Shown here: positions 1-9,426 of the stretch, one piece after another
Numbering within the stretch: the stretch's first letter is position 1
How the letters are laid out: each line of letters begins with the position of its first letter
Source of the DNA: Azorhizobium caulinodans ORS 571
GTDB taxonomy: Bacteria; Pseudomonadota; Alphaproteobacteria; Rhizobiales; Xanthobacteraceae
Reading direction: 5' to 3'
Assembly (NCBI RefSeq): GCF_000010525.1
Contig: NC_009937.1
Span: 434,001-498,000 of the forward strand
DNA length: 64,000 nt
The notes under the pieces: model-generated
What the model was told of the DNA's origin: nothing
Databases searched by the model: none
Seen by the model: the letters and a program-made list of their open reading frames with translations, nothing else
Program-made: the position numbers and the translations under genes

Positions 1-2
1 CC

Positions 3-1325
3 TATCTCCAGATGCCGCTGACCTCCGTGCCCAATCCGTTCGGCGGCGACTATCCGAGCTTCGGCGACCACAACAACGCCATGCTGCGGCGCTTCCTCGA
101 CACCTTTGGCTTCGATTACGAATTCGCCAGCGCTACCGATTATTACAAGACCGGCAAGCTGGACGCCGTGCTGCTGCGCGCGGCCGAGAAGTACGATGAC
201 ATCATGGCCGTGATGCTGCCGACGCTCGGCGAGGAGCGGCAGGCCACCTACAGCCCGTTCCTGCCCATCTCGCCCACCAGCGGGCGCGTGCTCTACGTGC
301 CGCTGAAGGCCGTGGACGCCAAGGCCGGCACCATCACCTTCACGGACGAGGACGGGGTGGACAAGACCCTCCCCGTGACCGGGGGCAAGGTGAAGCTTCA
401 GTGGAAGCCGGACTTCGGCGCCCGCTGGGCGGCGCTCGGCGTCGATTTCGAGATGTTCGGCAAGGATCACCAGACCAACGCGCCGGTCTATGACAGGATC
501 TGCGAGATCCTCGGCGGCGTGGCGCCCGAGCATTATGTCTATGAGCTGTTCCTCGATGAGAACGGCCAGAAGATCTCCAAGTCCAAGGGCAATGGCCTCA
601 CCATCGACGAGTGGCTGACTTACGCGAGCCCGGAGAGCCTCGCGCTCTACATGTTCCAGTCGCCGCGCTCGGCCAAGAAGCTGCACTTCGACGTCATCCC
701 GAAGGCGGTGGACGAGTATTTCAACTTCCTCGCCCGCTATCCGGCGCAGGACTGGAAGCTGCGCCTCGGCAATCCGGTGTGGCACATCCATTCCGGCAAT
801 CCGCCGGCGGTGGACATGCCGGTGTCCTTCTCCATGCTGCTCAACCTCGCCTCGGCGTCCAACACCGAGGACGAGGGCGTGCTGTGGGGCTTCCTCAACC
901 GTCACGTGGAAGGTATCTCGCCTCAGACCCATCCCAAGCTCAACGAGCTGGTGGGCTATGCGGTGAAGTATTTCAATGACTTCGTGAAGCCCAACAAGCG
1001 CTTCCGTGCCCCTGACGACGTTGAGCGGGACGCCCTCGCGACGCTCGATGCGGCGCTCGCCGCCTTGCCCGAGGGGGCGAGCGCGGAGGACATCCAGACG
1101 GTGCTCTATGACGTGGCCCGTCCCATCCCGCGCTATCAGGACCTCAAGGCCAAGGGCGCGACGCCGGAGAAGCCGGGCGTCTCGGTGGAATGGTTCAACA
1201 CGATCTATCAGGTTCTGATCGGGCAGGAGCGGGGACCGCGCTTCGGCTCGTTCGTCGCCATCTACGGCATCCCGGAGACGCGGGCGCTCATCGCCAAGGC
1301 CCTCGACGGCACGCTGGCGGCCTGA
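3..1325 (+). CDS. lysK: Lysine--tRNA ligase, class I (3' part; 5' end outside window)
   Basis: Charges tRNA-Lys with lysine in the cytoplasm. The reading frame is already open at base 3 (Y-L-Q before the first Met at 12), so the gene begins upstream and about 440 C-terminal residues are visible. The KISKSKGNG segment near base 570 is the KMSKS-type ATP-binding loop of class I synthetases, and the stretch [20 protein letters not shown] is typical of class I LysRS. The Rossmann HIGH motif must lie outside the window. Class I LysRS replaces the usual class II enzyme in many alphaproteobacteria. A hairpin follows the stop codon. Confidence 0.95.
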   Translation, partial: YLQMPLTSVPNPFGGDYPSFGDHNNAMLRRFLDTFGFDYEFASATDYYKTGKLDAVLLRAAEKYDDIMAVMLPTLGEERQATYSPFLPISPTSGRVLYVPLKAVDAKAGTITFTDEDGVDKTLPVTGGKVKLQWKPDFGARWAALGVDFEMFGKDHQTNAPVYDRICEILGGVAPEHYVYELFLDENGQKISKSKGNGLTIDEWLTYASPESLALYMFQSPRSAKKLHFDVIPKAVDEYFNFLARYPAQDWKLRLGNPVWHIHSGNPPAVDMPVSFSMLLNLASASNTEDEGVLWGFLNRHVEGISPQTHPKLNELVGYAVKYFNDFVKPNKRFRAPDDVERDALATLDAALAALPEGASAEDIQTVLYDVARPIPRYQDLKAKGATPEKPGVSVEWFNTIYQVLIGQERGPRFGSFVAIYGIPETRALIAKALDGTLAA

Positions 1326-1332
1326 GGCTTGA

Positions 1333-1355
1333 CCGTCCGCGCTTTGCGCGGGCGG
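1333..1355 (+). terminator. Hairpin after lysK, possible terminator
   Basis: Arms at 1333-1342 and 1346-1355 pair over 10 bp with one G-U and a TTT loop. The following sequence is only moderately T-rich, so Rho-independent function is uncertain. Confidence 0.35.
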
Positions 1356-1511
1356 CGTCTCTTATCGATCGCTTGCTCTGGAGTGGCTTGGCCTCCGGCT
1401 GGCCCGTTGCTCTAATCCCCGGCGAACGTCCGATTCGGATGTTCCCAAGGTCCGGCTGTCGCTCGGCTGCACGGACGCATAAGGGTGCCTTCGGCATCCG
1501 GGGAGGCTCGC

Positions 1512-2579
1512 ATGACGCCCATTCTGAAAACCGCCGTCGCCACGGCGGCGCTGTCCCTTGCCCTCGCCTGCACCGGCTCGGCCTTTGCGCAGCAGGCTAC
1601 GCCCCCGGCGCAGCCGCCGATCACGCTCAAGGCCATGGGCTCCTTCCATATCGGCGGCAAGACCGTCGATATTTCCGGCAAGCCCGTGAAGGAAGTCGTG
1701 TTCTCGCCCGGCGGCGTGCCGGCCAAGATCGATCCCAACGGCACCTACATCGCCGGCCAGATGTATGTGCAGTATTTCATTCCGCAGGATCAGAAAGGCA
1801 CCGTGCCCCTGCTGCTGTGGCACGGCGGCGGCCTCACCGGCGTGACCTATGAGACCACGCCGGACGGGCGTGAGGGATGGCTCAATTACTTCCTGCGCAA
1901 GGGCTGGGCGGTCTACAATTCCGACGCGGTGGAGCGGGGCCGCTCCGGCTGGGCGCAATCGCCGGACATCTTCCCCGGCGAGCCGGTGTTCCTGACCGTG
2001 AACGGTCCCTTCGAGCGCTTCCGCATCGGCGATGGCGCCGGCTCCTGGTCCGACGATCCGGCCAAGCGCAAGGTGCTGCCGGGCAACCAGTTCCCGGTCG
2101 ATTCCTACATCCAGTTCGTGAAGCAGAACGTGCCGCGCTGGACGACCACGGACGACTTCATCCTCGATGCCTACAGCCAGGAAATCGAGAAGGTCTGCCC
2201 CTGTGTCATCCTCGTGCACAGCCAGTCCGGCAAGTTCGGCTTCGAGATGGCCCAGAAGCATCCGGACAAGGTGAAGGCGCTCATCGCCGTGGAGCCCGCC
2301 GTCACGGGCGATCCCAAACTGGCCTCCAAGCTCGCCGGCGTGCCGATCCTGATGGTCTATGGCGACTATATCGCCACCGACAGCCGCTGGCCGACCATCC
2401 GCGCGCGGGCCATGGACTTCGTGAAGCTGGTCCGCGATGCCGGCGGCAGCGTCGATGTCATCAACCTTCCGGAGAAGGGCATCAAGGGCAACAGCCACCT
2501 CATCATGATGGACCGCAACAGCGACGAGGTGGCGGGCGTGATCCAGAACTGGCTGGTGGAGAAGAAGCTCACCCGCTGA
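1512..2579 (+). CDS. Secreted alpha/beta hydrolase (esterase-like)
   Basis: A predicted exported alpha/beta-hydrolase of 355 residues. The start at ATG 1512 is chosen because GGGGAGG lies just upstream; a GTG at 1485 would put a non-signal extension in front. Residues 1-25 form a signal peptide ending SAFA-QQ. The nucleophile elbow is HSQSG with Ser near 239, an acidic residue follows in MVYGDYIATD, and a candidate catalytic His sits in GNSHLIMMD near 329. The substrate cannot be deduced. It stands alone between lysK and a convergent acyltransferase, whose stop is only 12 bp away. Confidence 0.8.
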   Translation: MTPILKTAVATAALSLALACTGSAFAQQATPPAQPPITLKAMGSFHIGGKTVDISGKPVKEVVFSPGGVPAKIDPNGTYIAGQMYVQYFIPQDQKGTVPLLLWHGGGLTGVTYETTPDGREGWLNYFLRKGWAVYNSDAVERGRSGWAQSPDIFPGEPVFLTVNGPFERFRIGDGAGSWSDDPAKRKVLPGNQFPVDSYIQFVKQNVPRWTTTDDFILDAYSQEIEKVCPCVILVHSQSGKFGFEMAQKHPDKVKALIAVEPAVTGDPKLASKLAGVPILMVYGDYIATDSRWPTIRARAMDFVKLVRDAGGSVDVINLPEKGIKGNSHLIMMDRNSDEVAGVIQNWLVEKKLTR

Positions 2580-2591
2580 CGGCGCCCCCCA

Positions 2592-3701
2592 TCAGGGCCG
2601 ATCACTGATTGGCCCTGACCGCTTCTGCGCCAAGGCCGCCCGTGCGGACGCGCCCAGGGCGACGATGCCGCGGCGGCCGGGCCGCTCGATCAGCAGGTAG
2701 CACACAGCGGAGATCAGCAGCGCGGCGATCCAGATGCCGGCATATTGCCCCCAGACCGGCACGCCCGAGAACGCGGCCAGGTGGTCCGTATGCCAGCGGA
2801 TAATGAGCTGATGGAAGAGATACAGCCCATAGCTGATCTCCCCGAGGAACACGATGGACGGGCGCGAGAGCCAGCGGCTGGGGCCGCCGTCATAGCGCCC
2901 CAGCGCCAGGATCAGCGCCGCATAGGCGGGTGCGGCGCCGGTGGCGGCGATGGCCATCGCCAGCGGCAGCGGCAGGGCCCCCAGCCATTCCACCTTGAAC
3001 AGCATGTTGGCCGCCAGCATCAGCGCCAGTGCGCCCCACTGGATGCGCGTGCCCTCGCGCGGGCTGCGCCCGGTGGCCTTGAACCAATGTCCCGCCAGGA
3101 CTCCGGCGGCGAAGGCCGGCAGGTAGATCACGGGATTGTACCGGCCGAGCCAGAGCACATCCACGCCGGGAAACAATGTCCACACCGCCATCTGTGCGGC
3201 AATCACCGCGAGGGTCAGCAGCGCCAGCCAGACGAGCCCGTGCCGGCGCATCCGCCACAGCACGGCGGGGAAGACGGCATAGAAGAACATCTCCGCCGAT
3301 ACGGACCAGGACGGCGCATTGATCGACCAATAGACGATCCTGTCGGGCACCCAGGCCTGCACCATGGCGAGGTTGGCGACCAGGATTGCCACTTGCGTGC
3401 CGCTGCTCTCGATCAGCATCCGGCTGTACGGCCAGAACAGCGCAAACCAGAAGGCCACCGCCGCCAGATAGGCCGGCCAGATGCGCGCCAGGCGGGCGAT
3501 CATGAACTGCAGATGCGAGCGGTATTTCTCCGCGTGCAGCGTGAGGACGAAGCCGGACAGCACGAAGAAGAACGGCACGCCGCCGCTCGGATCCAGCGGC
3601 CAGAACGCATCGGCGGGAAAGAAGGGTGGCAATTGCGAGTGATACAGCACAATCGCGGCGGCTGCGAAAAACCGGGCGCCGGTCAACGCAGGAATATTCA
3701 C
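2592..3701 (-). CDS. Acyltransferase 3 family membrane protein (OafA/YrhL-like)
   Basis: A 369-residue polytopic inner-membrane protein that begins with GTG at 3701. The N-terminus (NIPALTGARFFAAAAIVLYH) carries the family's early Arg and the His after the first membrane segment, and VPFFFVLSGFVLTLHAEKYR is the second hallmark. About ten hydrophobic segments follow. Members transfer acetyl or other acyl groups from the cytoplasm to surface carbohydrates. Unlike OafA there is no periplasmic SGNH domain. The acceptor is unknown; it may relate to the polysaccharide genes near 10-13 kb, but that is conjecture. Confidence 0.85.
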   Translation of the reverse strand: MNIPALTGARFFAAAAIVLYHSQLPPFFPADAFWPLDPSGGVPFFFVLSGFVLTLHAEKYRSHLQFMIARLARIWPAYLAAVAFWFALFWPYSRMLIESSGTQVAILVANLAMVQAWVPDRIVYWSINAPSWSVSAEMFFYAVFPAVLWRMRRHGLVWLALLTLAVIAAQMAVWTLFPGVDVLWLGRYNPVIYLPAFAAGVLAGHWFKATGRSPREGTRIQWGALALMLAANMLFKVEWLGALPLPLAMAIAATGAAPAYAALILALGRYDGGPSRWLSRPSIVFLGEISYGLYLFHQLIIRWHTDHLAAFSGVPVWGQYAGIWIAALLISAVCYLLIERPGRRGIVALGASARAALAQKRSGPISDRP

Positions 3702-4053
3702 GAGGAGCCCACCCCTCAGGCCTGTTAACGGTACGGTGCTTTGGTAGGCGCCGCGTTGCTTATGCCGAGCCGCCTGTCCGTTTGCAAGGTGTGGCCTTCT
3801 GGGGTCGCTTCCGCGATGCGTTCCCTGCCACGTCCCAAATTGGGCGGTGAGGAAGACGCTTCACGGACGTTCGGAACCTCGCCTGCACGCCGGTTGGTCC
3901 GTTCGGCCAATGGCCGGCCGGCTGGCCACTGCGGCCCCAACTGCGACCGATGCGCCATGTGGACAGGGGATAGGCCCTGCGTCTTCCAAACTTCATCGAT
4001 CATGTGTATGATATTTGATAGTCACATTTTCGATTTGTAGTTTGGAGGCATCC
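3702..4053. other. Intergenic region between acyltransferase and peroxiredoxin
   Basis: About 350 bp between two divergent genes. No conserved protein is recognisable. The last 60 bases are AT-rich against the high-GC background and probably contain the peroxiredoxin promoter and a small palindrome at 3999-4012. Confidence 0.6.
3999..4012. promoter_or_regulatory. Small palindrome upstream of peroxiredoxin
   Basis: ATCAT-GTGT-ATGAT, 5-bp perfect arms, about 40 bp before the peroxiredoxin start codon and inside the AT-rich promoter zone. It could bind a redox or metal regulator; no known consensus is matched confidently. Confidence 0.3.
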
Positions 4054-4698
4054 ATGACGCTCCGCCTTGGCGATACGGTTCCCGACTTCACCGCCCAGAC
4101 CACCGAGGGGCCCATCAGCTTTCACGAGTGGCTCGGCAATTCGTGGGGCATCCTGTTCTCGCATCCGAAGAACTTCACCCCCGTCTGCACCACCGAGCTG
4201 GGGCAGGTGGCGCATCTGAAGGGCGAGTTCGACAAGCGCAACGTGAAGGTCATCGGCCTGTCCGTGGACACGATCGAAAACCATCCGGCCTGGGTCGCGG
4301 ACATCAAGGACGCCACCGGCGCGAACCTGAATTTCCCGCTCATCGCCGACAGCGACAAGAAGGTCTCCGACCTCTATGACCTGATCCATCCGAATGCGAG
4401 CGACACCGCCACCGTGCGGTCCGTCTTCGTCATCGGGCCGGACAAGAAGCTGAAGCTGACGCTGACCTATCCGGCGAGCACGGGCCGCAACTTCCAGGAA
4501 ATCCTGCGCGTGGTGGATTCGCTCCAGCTCACCGCCCAGCATTCCGTCGCCACGCCGGTGGACTGGAAGCAGGGCGATGACGTCATCATCGTCCCCTCCG
4601 TCTCCGACGAGGCGGCCAAGGAGAAGTTCCCGGAAGGCTGGAAGACGGTGAAGCCCTATCTGCGCGTCGTGCGCCAGCCCGGCACCGCCTCCGCCTGA
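4054..4698 (+). CDS. 1-Cys peroxiredoxin (Prx6 family)
   Basis: Reduces hydrogen peroxide and organic hydroperoxides in the cytoplasm. The start at ATG 4054 follows GGAGG with good spacing. The 214-residue length fits the Prx6 class. The peroxidatic site is FTPVCTTELG with Cys near 45, and the long C-terminal dimerisation domain ends LRVVRQPGTASA. No obvious resolving cysteine is seen, consistent with the 1-Cys mechanism. It is monocistronic with an AT-rich upstream region. Confidence 0.93.
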   Translation: MTLRLGDTVPDFTAQTTEGPISFHEWLGNSWGILFSHPKNFTPVCTTELGQVAHLKGEFDKRNVKVIGLSVDTIENHPAWVADIKDATGANLNFPLIADSDKKVSDLYDLIHPNASDTATVRSVFVIGPDKKLKLTLTYPASTGRNFQEILRVVDSLQLTAQHSVATPVDWKQGDDVIIVPSVSDEAAKEKFPEGWKTVKPYLRVVRQPGTASA

Positions 4699-4813
4699 CG
4701 TACATCCCTTTGCATTAGCGCTGCCGCCTGCTCCTCGGGGCGGCGGCCTTTGCGCAGGTCTGCGCCCGCCGACTTGACCCCTCCTGCCCTCGCGATAGAA
4801 GGACAGGAGAGCG

Positions 4814-5644
4814 ATGGCGCCGGCGGCGCGGGGTGCGATGATCTATATCTGCTACGGCGTCACCAAGTCGGCGAGCACCTTCCTCTATCAGCTCACCGAG
4901 GAAATCCTGGTGGTGTCCGGCCGCAGCTGCGGGCGCATCCGCCAGCCCGGCAGCGCCAAGCTCGAGAACTATTTCGACCGCATCTCTCCCACCTTCCTCG
5001 ACCGCATCGCGGCGGCGGCGCGGGGGCGCGACGTGGTGCTGAAGACCCACGGGCCGCTCGATCCGGGTGTGGGCGAGCGCATTGCCTCGGGCGCGGTGAA
5101 GGCCTCGGCCAGCATCCGCGACCCGCGCGAAATGGCCATGTCCATGGCGGACAACGGCGCACGGGCGCGCAAGCTGGGCCTCCTGCCGTTTGCCGAGATT
5201 CACACGCCCGCCGATGCTATCCATTCCCTTGACGTGCAGATGGACTATTTCACGGCCTGGTCGTCCGTGCCGGGTGTCGAGCTCTTCACCTATAACGAGA
5301 TCTGCTTCTCCACCGAGGCGGCGATCCGCCGGGTAGCCGCGCATCTTGGGCTCACTGTGAATGCGGCGGCCGTACTGGCGCCCTTCCGCGACGGCTCCAT
5401 CATCGGCCAGTTCAATGTCGGCAAGCCGCAGCGCTACCGGGAGATGGATGCGCCGACGCAGGCGCTGTTCCTGGAGCGCTATGCCGACCTCTATGCCCGC
5501 TTTAATTTCGATGCCGAGATGCCTGAAGCGCCGCCCCCGGTGCTGAAGCCGCGCGGAGCGCTCGGCCACCGCATCGAGAGCACGCGCCGCTATCTGCGCC
5601 GGGCCTTCCTCACCCGCAGCATCGGCATCGTCTCCCCATACTGA
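4814..5644 (+). CDS. Sulfotransferase-like protein
   Basis: A 276-residue protein with the layout of PAPS-dependent sulfotransferases. The N-terminal phosphosulfate loop reads GVTKSASTFLYQL and the 3'-phosphate loop reads SIRDPREMAMSM. It has no signal peptide or membrane segment. ATG 4814 has AGGAGA nearby, but ATG 4838 (MIYICYG) is an equally good start that would begin directly at the first beta strand. A second, larger protein with a related N-terminal domain is encoded at 9987-12203. The substrate is unknown; carbohydrate or other small-molecule sulfation is an inference from fold only. Confidence 0.65.
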   Translation: MAPAARGAMIYICYGVTKSASTFLYQLTEEILVVSGRSCGRIRQPGSAKLENYFDRISPTFLDRIAAAARGRDVVLKTHGPLDPGVGERIASGAVKASASIRDPREMAMSMADNGARARKLGLLPFAEIHTPADAIHSLDVQMDYFTAWSSVPGVELFTYNEICFSTEAAIRRVAAHLGLTVNAAAVLAPFRDGSIIGQFNVGKPQRYREMDAPTQALFLERYADLYARFNFDAEMPEAPPPVLKPRGALGHRIESTRRYLRRAFLTRSIGIVSPY

Positions 5645-5739
5645 TCGCCGCCTTTTGGCCTTCTCGCGCGGCATGATAGACGAGGGGCGCCGCCGCGCCT
5701 GACGACATCGCGGCGATGGAAGGGTGAGGCGAGGCAGTC

Positions 5740-6015
5740 ATGGCAGAGGGCAACAACCAGCTTTCCCGGTTTCTCGGCGGCTCGCCGGTCTCGGTTCTGC
5801 TGCGCCTCATCATCCTGTGCATCGTGGTCGGGGTGATCCTCGCCGCGTTGGGCCTCGACCCCGCGCATCTGCTGGAGAGCTTCCGCCGCCTCATCGAGAC
5901 CGTCTTCTCCCTCGGCTTCGATACGGTGGAGCGCATCTGGCGCTATTTCCTGCTCGGGGCGGTGGTGGTCATCCCGCTGTGGCTGATCTCCCGACTTTTC
6001 CGGAGCGGGCGGTGA
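5740..6015 (+). CDS. Small two-segment membrane protein (DUF6460-like)
   Basis: A 91-residue protein with two hydrophobic helices (about residues 18-38 and 67-85) separated by an amphipathic stretch (LESFRRLIETVFSLGFDTVE). It resembles short conserved membrane proteins of alphaproteobacteria classed as DUF6460, assigned from memory of the family pattern. The ATG follows a weak GAGGCGAGG-like ribosome site. It sits 19 bp upstream of a MATE exporter and may be co-transcribed. No function can be given. Confidence 0.65.
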   Translation: MAEGNNQLSRFLGGSPVSVLLRLIILCIVVGVILAALGLDPAHLLESFRRLIETVFSLGFDTVERIWRYFLLGAVVVIPLWLISRLFRSGR

Positions 6016-6034
6016 ACGGTCGCCTGTCCCGGTC

Positions 6035-7369
6035 ATGAGCGGGTCCGCCTCCCTTCCGGCCGGGCCGGTCACCCATCGCAGCGTGCTGGCCATCGCCGCG
6101 CCCATGACGCTCGCCCATCTCACGACGCCTCTGCTTGGGCTCGTCGCCACCACGGTGGTGGGGCGGCTCGGGGATGCGGCGGCGCTGGGCGGCGTCGCGC
6201 TCGGTGCGGTGGTGTTCGATTTCCTGTTCTGGGGCTTCGGCTTCCTGCGCATGGGCACGGTGGGCCTCGCCGCGCAGGCGCTGGGGCGCGGCGATAGCTT
6301 GGAACAGCGGGCGGTGCTCGCCCGCGCCCTGCTGCTCGCCTTTGCCTGCGGCGGGGCCATGGTGCTCTTGCAATGGCCCATCGGGCGCCTCGCCCGCCAT
6401 CTCGCCGGTGCCAGCCCCGCAGCGGATGCGGCGCTTGCCACCTATTACGGCGTGCGCATCTGGGCGGCGCCGGTCAGCCTTGCCAATTACGCCTTGCTCG
6501 GCTGGTTCACCGGGCTCGGGCGCACGGGACACGCGCTGGCGCTCCAGGCCGGCATCAACGGCATCAATATCGCGCTCTGCGTGTTGTTCGTCCTCGGACT
6601 CGATCGCGGTGTCGAAGGGGCGGCTGAAGCGGCGCTCTGGGCCGAGGCGGCGGGCACGCTCGCCGGCCTGCTGCTCTGCGCCCGCCTGCTCGGCTTCCGG
6701 CTGGAGGTGCCCCGCGCCGTGGTGACGGACCGCGCCCGGCTGATGGAGATGTTCGCGCTCAATCGCGACATCATGATCCGCACGGCCGCGCTCCTCGCCG
6801 CCTTCGCCTTCTTCGCCGCGCAGGGCGCGCGGGCGGGCGACGTGACGCTCGCAGCCAATGCGCTCCTCAACACCATGGTGCTGCTGTCGGTCTATTTCCT
6901 CGACGGATTTGCCACCGCCGCGGAGCAGCTCTGCGGCGCCGCCTCGGGGGCGCGGGACCGCACCGCCTTCTCGACCGCGCTGCGGCTGGTGCTCGGCTGG
7001 GGTTATGGCTTTGCCGTGCCGGCGGTCGCCTTCTTCCTGCTGGCGGGCCCCACCATCCTCGGGCTCATGAGCACCAATGGGGAGGTGGTGGCCGAGGCGG
7101 TGCGCTATCTGCCCTTTGCCGCTCTGCTGCCGCTCTTCGGCGTCGCGGCCTATGCCTATGACGGCGTCTATGTGGGCGCGCTCTGGTCGCGCGACATGCG
7201 CAACCTGATGCTGGCGGCGCTGGCTTTCTATCTCGCCACGTGGTGGGCGCTCAGGCCCTTCGGCAATGCCGGGCTCTGGAGCGCACTGCTCCTTTTCCTC
7301 GCGGCGCGGGGCGTGCTTCAGGCATGGCGCCTGCCGGCGCTGGTGCGGCGGACCTTTGCCGAAGGCTGA
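6035..7369 (+). CDS. MATE family efflux transporter (DinF-like)
   Basis: A 444-residue transporter with about 12 membrane segments, the size of MATE/DinF exporters that use an ion gradient to expel cationic compounds. The opening HRSVLAIAAPMTLAHLTTPL and the Asn/Asp-containing first helix are typical of the family. The repeat-half signature reappears after MEMFALNRDIMIRTAALL. It follows the small membrane protein by 19 bp. DinF-type naming reflects sequence style; no SOS box is visible here. The substrate is unknown. Confidence 0.9.
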   Translation: MSGSASLPAGPVTHRSVLAIAAPMTLAHLTTPLLGLVATTVVGRLGDAAALGGVALGAVVFDFLFWGFGFLRMGTVGLAAQALGRGDSLEQRAVLARALLLAFACGGAMVLLQWPIGRLARHLAGASPAADAALATYYGVRIWAAPVSLANYALLGWFTGLGRTGHALALQAGINGINIALCVLFVLGLDRGVEGAAEAALWAEAAGTLAGLLLCARLLGFRLEVPRAVVTDRARLMEMFALNRDIMIRTAALLAAFAFFAAQGARAGDVTLAANALLNTMVLLSVYFLDGFATAAEQLCGAASGARDRTAFSTALRLVLGWGYGFAVPAVAFFLLAGPTILGLMSTNGEVVAEAVRYLPFAALLPLFGVAAYAYDGVYVGALWSRDMRNLMLAALAFYLATWWALRPFGNAGLWSALLLFLAARGVLQAWRLPALVRRTFAEG

Positions 7370-7375
7370 CCGCCT

Positions 7376-7732
7376 TCAGAGCTGCGGGAAGATGTGCGAG
7401 CCGTCGGCCCCCATGGGCAGGGGCTTCACCCACAGGGCGGAAGTCACCGGCAGCGGTGCATAAAGGTGGGGGAACAGCGCCCCACCGCGCGAGGGCTCCC
7501 ACTTGAGATGCGGGGCTAGGCGCGCGGAATCCACCGCCACCAGCAGCAGGTCGTCCTTGCCGGCGAAGTGCTTGGCCGCCGTCTCGCGCACCTGCTCGGC
7601 GGCGGAGAAATGGATGTAGCCGTCGGCGAGGTCCACGGGCGCGCCCTCGAAGCGTCCCGCCGCCTCGGCGGCTTCCCACAGCGTGCGGGGGCAGATCTTG
7701 TAGATGATGCAGGGATGGCTCATGCCGCCCAT
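7376..7732 (-). CDS. DUF952 family protein
   Basis: A conserved cytoplasmic protein of 118 residues (115 if ATG 7723 is used). It opens HPCIIYKICPRTLWEAAE and carries the family segments DGYIHFSAAEQVRETAAKHF, LLLVAVD and LKWEPSRGG-LFPHLYAPLP. The fold is related to glutathione-S-transferase-like or ADP-ribosyltransferase-like small domains, but the biochemical role is not established. It is divergent from the S24 repressor gene. Confidence 0.85.
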   Translation of the reverse strand: MGGMSHPCIIYKICPRTLWEAAEAAGRFEGAPVDLADGYIHFSAAEQVRETAAKHFAGKDDLLLVAVDSARLAPHLKWEPSRGGALFPHLYAPLPVTSALWVKPLPMGADGSHIFPQL

Positions 7733-7851
7733 GTAGCCATTTGCATCCGGGCACGCCAGAGGGAGTATCTTTATGCGGTGGAGGACTTGATTCCTGCACC
7801 CCGGATCGGCGATACATCCTTTCCTATATATTTTCCACGCGCAGGCGCCCC

Positions 7852-8520
7852 ATGCTGACCCACGGCCAGATCTGGACGGCGATCGACCGGCTCGCCGAGG
7901 CCAACGGCCTCTCCGCCTCGGGCCTTGCCAAGCGCGCGGGGCTTGATTCCACCGCCTTCAACCGCTCCAAGCGCATCACCTCCGATGGCCGCCCGCGCTG
8001 GCCGTCGACCGAAAGCGTGTCCAAGATTCTCTCCGCGACAAACACGAGCATGCGGGCCTTCCTCGCCCTTCTGGAGGGGGAGGACATCGGCCCCTCCGGC
8101 TTCAGCGAGGAGCCGGCGCCGCCCTTCCGGCCGCAGCGTGCCATTCCCCACATCGGCCTCGCGCAGGCGGGTGACGGCGGCTTCTTCGACGATGCCGGCT
8201 TTCCGGTGGGCAGCGGCTGGGACGAGATCCTCTTCCCGGAGGTGGAGGACGAGCATGCCTATGCGCTGGAGATTTCCGGCGACAGCATGCTGCCGCTCTA
8301 CCGGCCCGGCGACCTCGTGGTGGTCTCCCCCGCCGCCTCCGTGCGCAAGGGCGACCGGGTGGTGGTGAAGACCCGTGACGGCGAGGTGCTGGCCAAGGAA
8401 CTGGTGCGCCGCACCGCCCGCACCGTGGAACTGCGCTCCCTCAATCCGGAATATGAGGGCCGCACGCTGGCCGCCACCGACGTGCTCTGGATCGCCCGCA
8501 TCATCTGGGCGAGCCAGTAG
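7852..8520 (+). CDS. XRE/S24 LexA-like repressor
   Basis: A 222-residue transcriptional regulator. Residues about 5-65 form a helix-turn-helix (ANGLSASGLAKRAGLD), followed by a linker and a C-terminal S24 peptidase domain. The catalytic dyad is Ser145 in GDSMLPLYRPGD and Lys182 in EVLAKEL, 37 residues apart as in LexA. An Ala106-Gly107 bond (LAQAGDGG) is a candidate self-cleavage site. ATG 7852 is chosen because upstream in-frame sequence is promoter-like and T/A-rich (TATATATTTT). It is divergent from the DUF952 gene. Whether cleavage is RecA-stimulated cannot be told. Confidence 0.85.
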   Translation: MLTHGQIWTAIDRLAEANGLSASGLAKRAGLDSTAFNRSKRITSDGRPRWPSTESVSKILSATNTSMRAFLALLEGEDIGPSGFSEEPAPPFRPQRAIPHIGLAQAGDGGFFDDAGFPVGSGWDEILFPEVEDEHAYALEISGDSMLPLYRPGDLVVVSPAASVRKGDRVVVKTRDGEVLAKELVRRTARTVELRSLNPEYEGRTLAATDVLWIARIIWASQ

Positions 8521-8523
8521 GAT

Positions 8524-9426
8524 TCAGGCCCCCGCCGCCGGCGCTTCGCCAAGGGCCGAGAGCAGCCGGGCGAGCTTGTCCGGATTGCGGGTGATGAAGA
8601 TGTCCGTGATGCGCCCGTCCGCAATGGCGAAGGCGGTGGTCTGCATCAGGCCGCCCCGCTCGCGGCTGAGGAAGCCCGGCAGCCCGTCGATGACCAGCGG
8701 ACGCAGCAGGGCGCCGTGATCGGTGTCCTTCACCGCGAGGCGGGCATAGAGGCGCAGGATGCGCGCAGACCCGATGATGGGATTGCGGAACGCCAGCACC
8801 TTGCCGCCACCGTCCGAGCGCAGGGTGGCCGTCTCCGCCAGCAGGCTCCCCAGGGCCGTGACGTCGCCGCTGCGGCTGGCGGTGAAGAAGGCCTGCGCGA
8901 TGCGCGCGCCTTCCTCTTCCTCCACCTTGTAGCGCGGCCGCGCCTCCCGCACATGGCCCCGCGCGCGGGCGGCCAGCTGGCGCACCGCGGTGGGCTCGCG
9001 TTCAAGGGTGGCGGCCACCTCGTTCAGCGGCACGCCGAACACGTCGTGCAGCAGGAAGGCGGCGCGTTCCAGCGGCGAGAGCCGCTCCAGCGCCAGCATG
9101 AGCGTCAGGGTGAGATCATCCGCATCGGGCACAGGTTCGGGCAGCGACAGGCCATCCACCAGGGGCTCCGGCAGCCACGGGCCAACGTAGGTTTCCCGCG
9201 TGCGGCGGGCCGATTTCATGACGTCGAGGCACAGCCGCGTGACCACGCGGGACAGGAAGGCGGGCGGCGCTGCAATGGCGGAATGGTCCGCCCGCTGCCA
9301 GCGCAGCCAGGCGTCCTGCACCACATCCTCGGCCTCGCTGAGCGAGCCGAGCATGCGATAGGCGAGGCGCAGCAGCCGGGGCCGCTGCGCCTCGAAAATC
9401 GCCGTCGCGCCGTCAGGCTGCGGCAT
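8524..9426 (-). CDS. ECF41-type RNA polymerase sigma factor
   Basis: A 300-residue extracytoplasmic-function sigma factor with region 2 (RLAYRMLGSLSEAEDVVQDA), region 4 (LSPLERAAFLLHDVFGVPLN) and a C-terminal SnoaL-like extension. Three motifs known from the ECF41 group are present in order: WLPEP near residue 83, DGGGK near 205 and NPDKL near 280. In that group the fused extension replaces a separate anti-sigma factor. The start ATG 9426 overlaps the end of the upstream decarboxylase-like gene by 14 bp, so translation is probably coupled. Longer in-frame starts would run through that gene and are rejected. Confidence 0.92.
   Translation of the reverse strand: MPQPDGATAIFEAQRPRLLRLAYRMLGSLSEAEDVVQDAWLRWQRADHSAIAAPPAFLSRVVTRLCLDVMKSARRTRETYVGPWLPEPLVDGLSLPEPVPDADDLTLTLMLALERLSPLERAAFLLHDVFGVPLNEVAATLEREPTAVRQLAARARGHVREARPRYKVEEEEGARIAQAFFTASRSGDVTALGSLLAETATLRSDGGGKVLAFRNPIIGSARILRLYARLAVKDTDHGALLRPLVIDGLPGFLSRERGGLMQTTAFAIADGRITDIFITRNPDKLARLLSALGEAPAAGA

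Noticed and set aside
3741..4040. Short open frame before the peroxiredoxin gene
   Set aside because: No homology pattern, and it covers the AT-rich promoter region.
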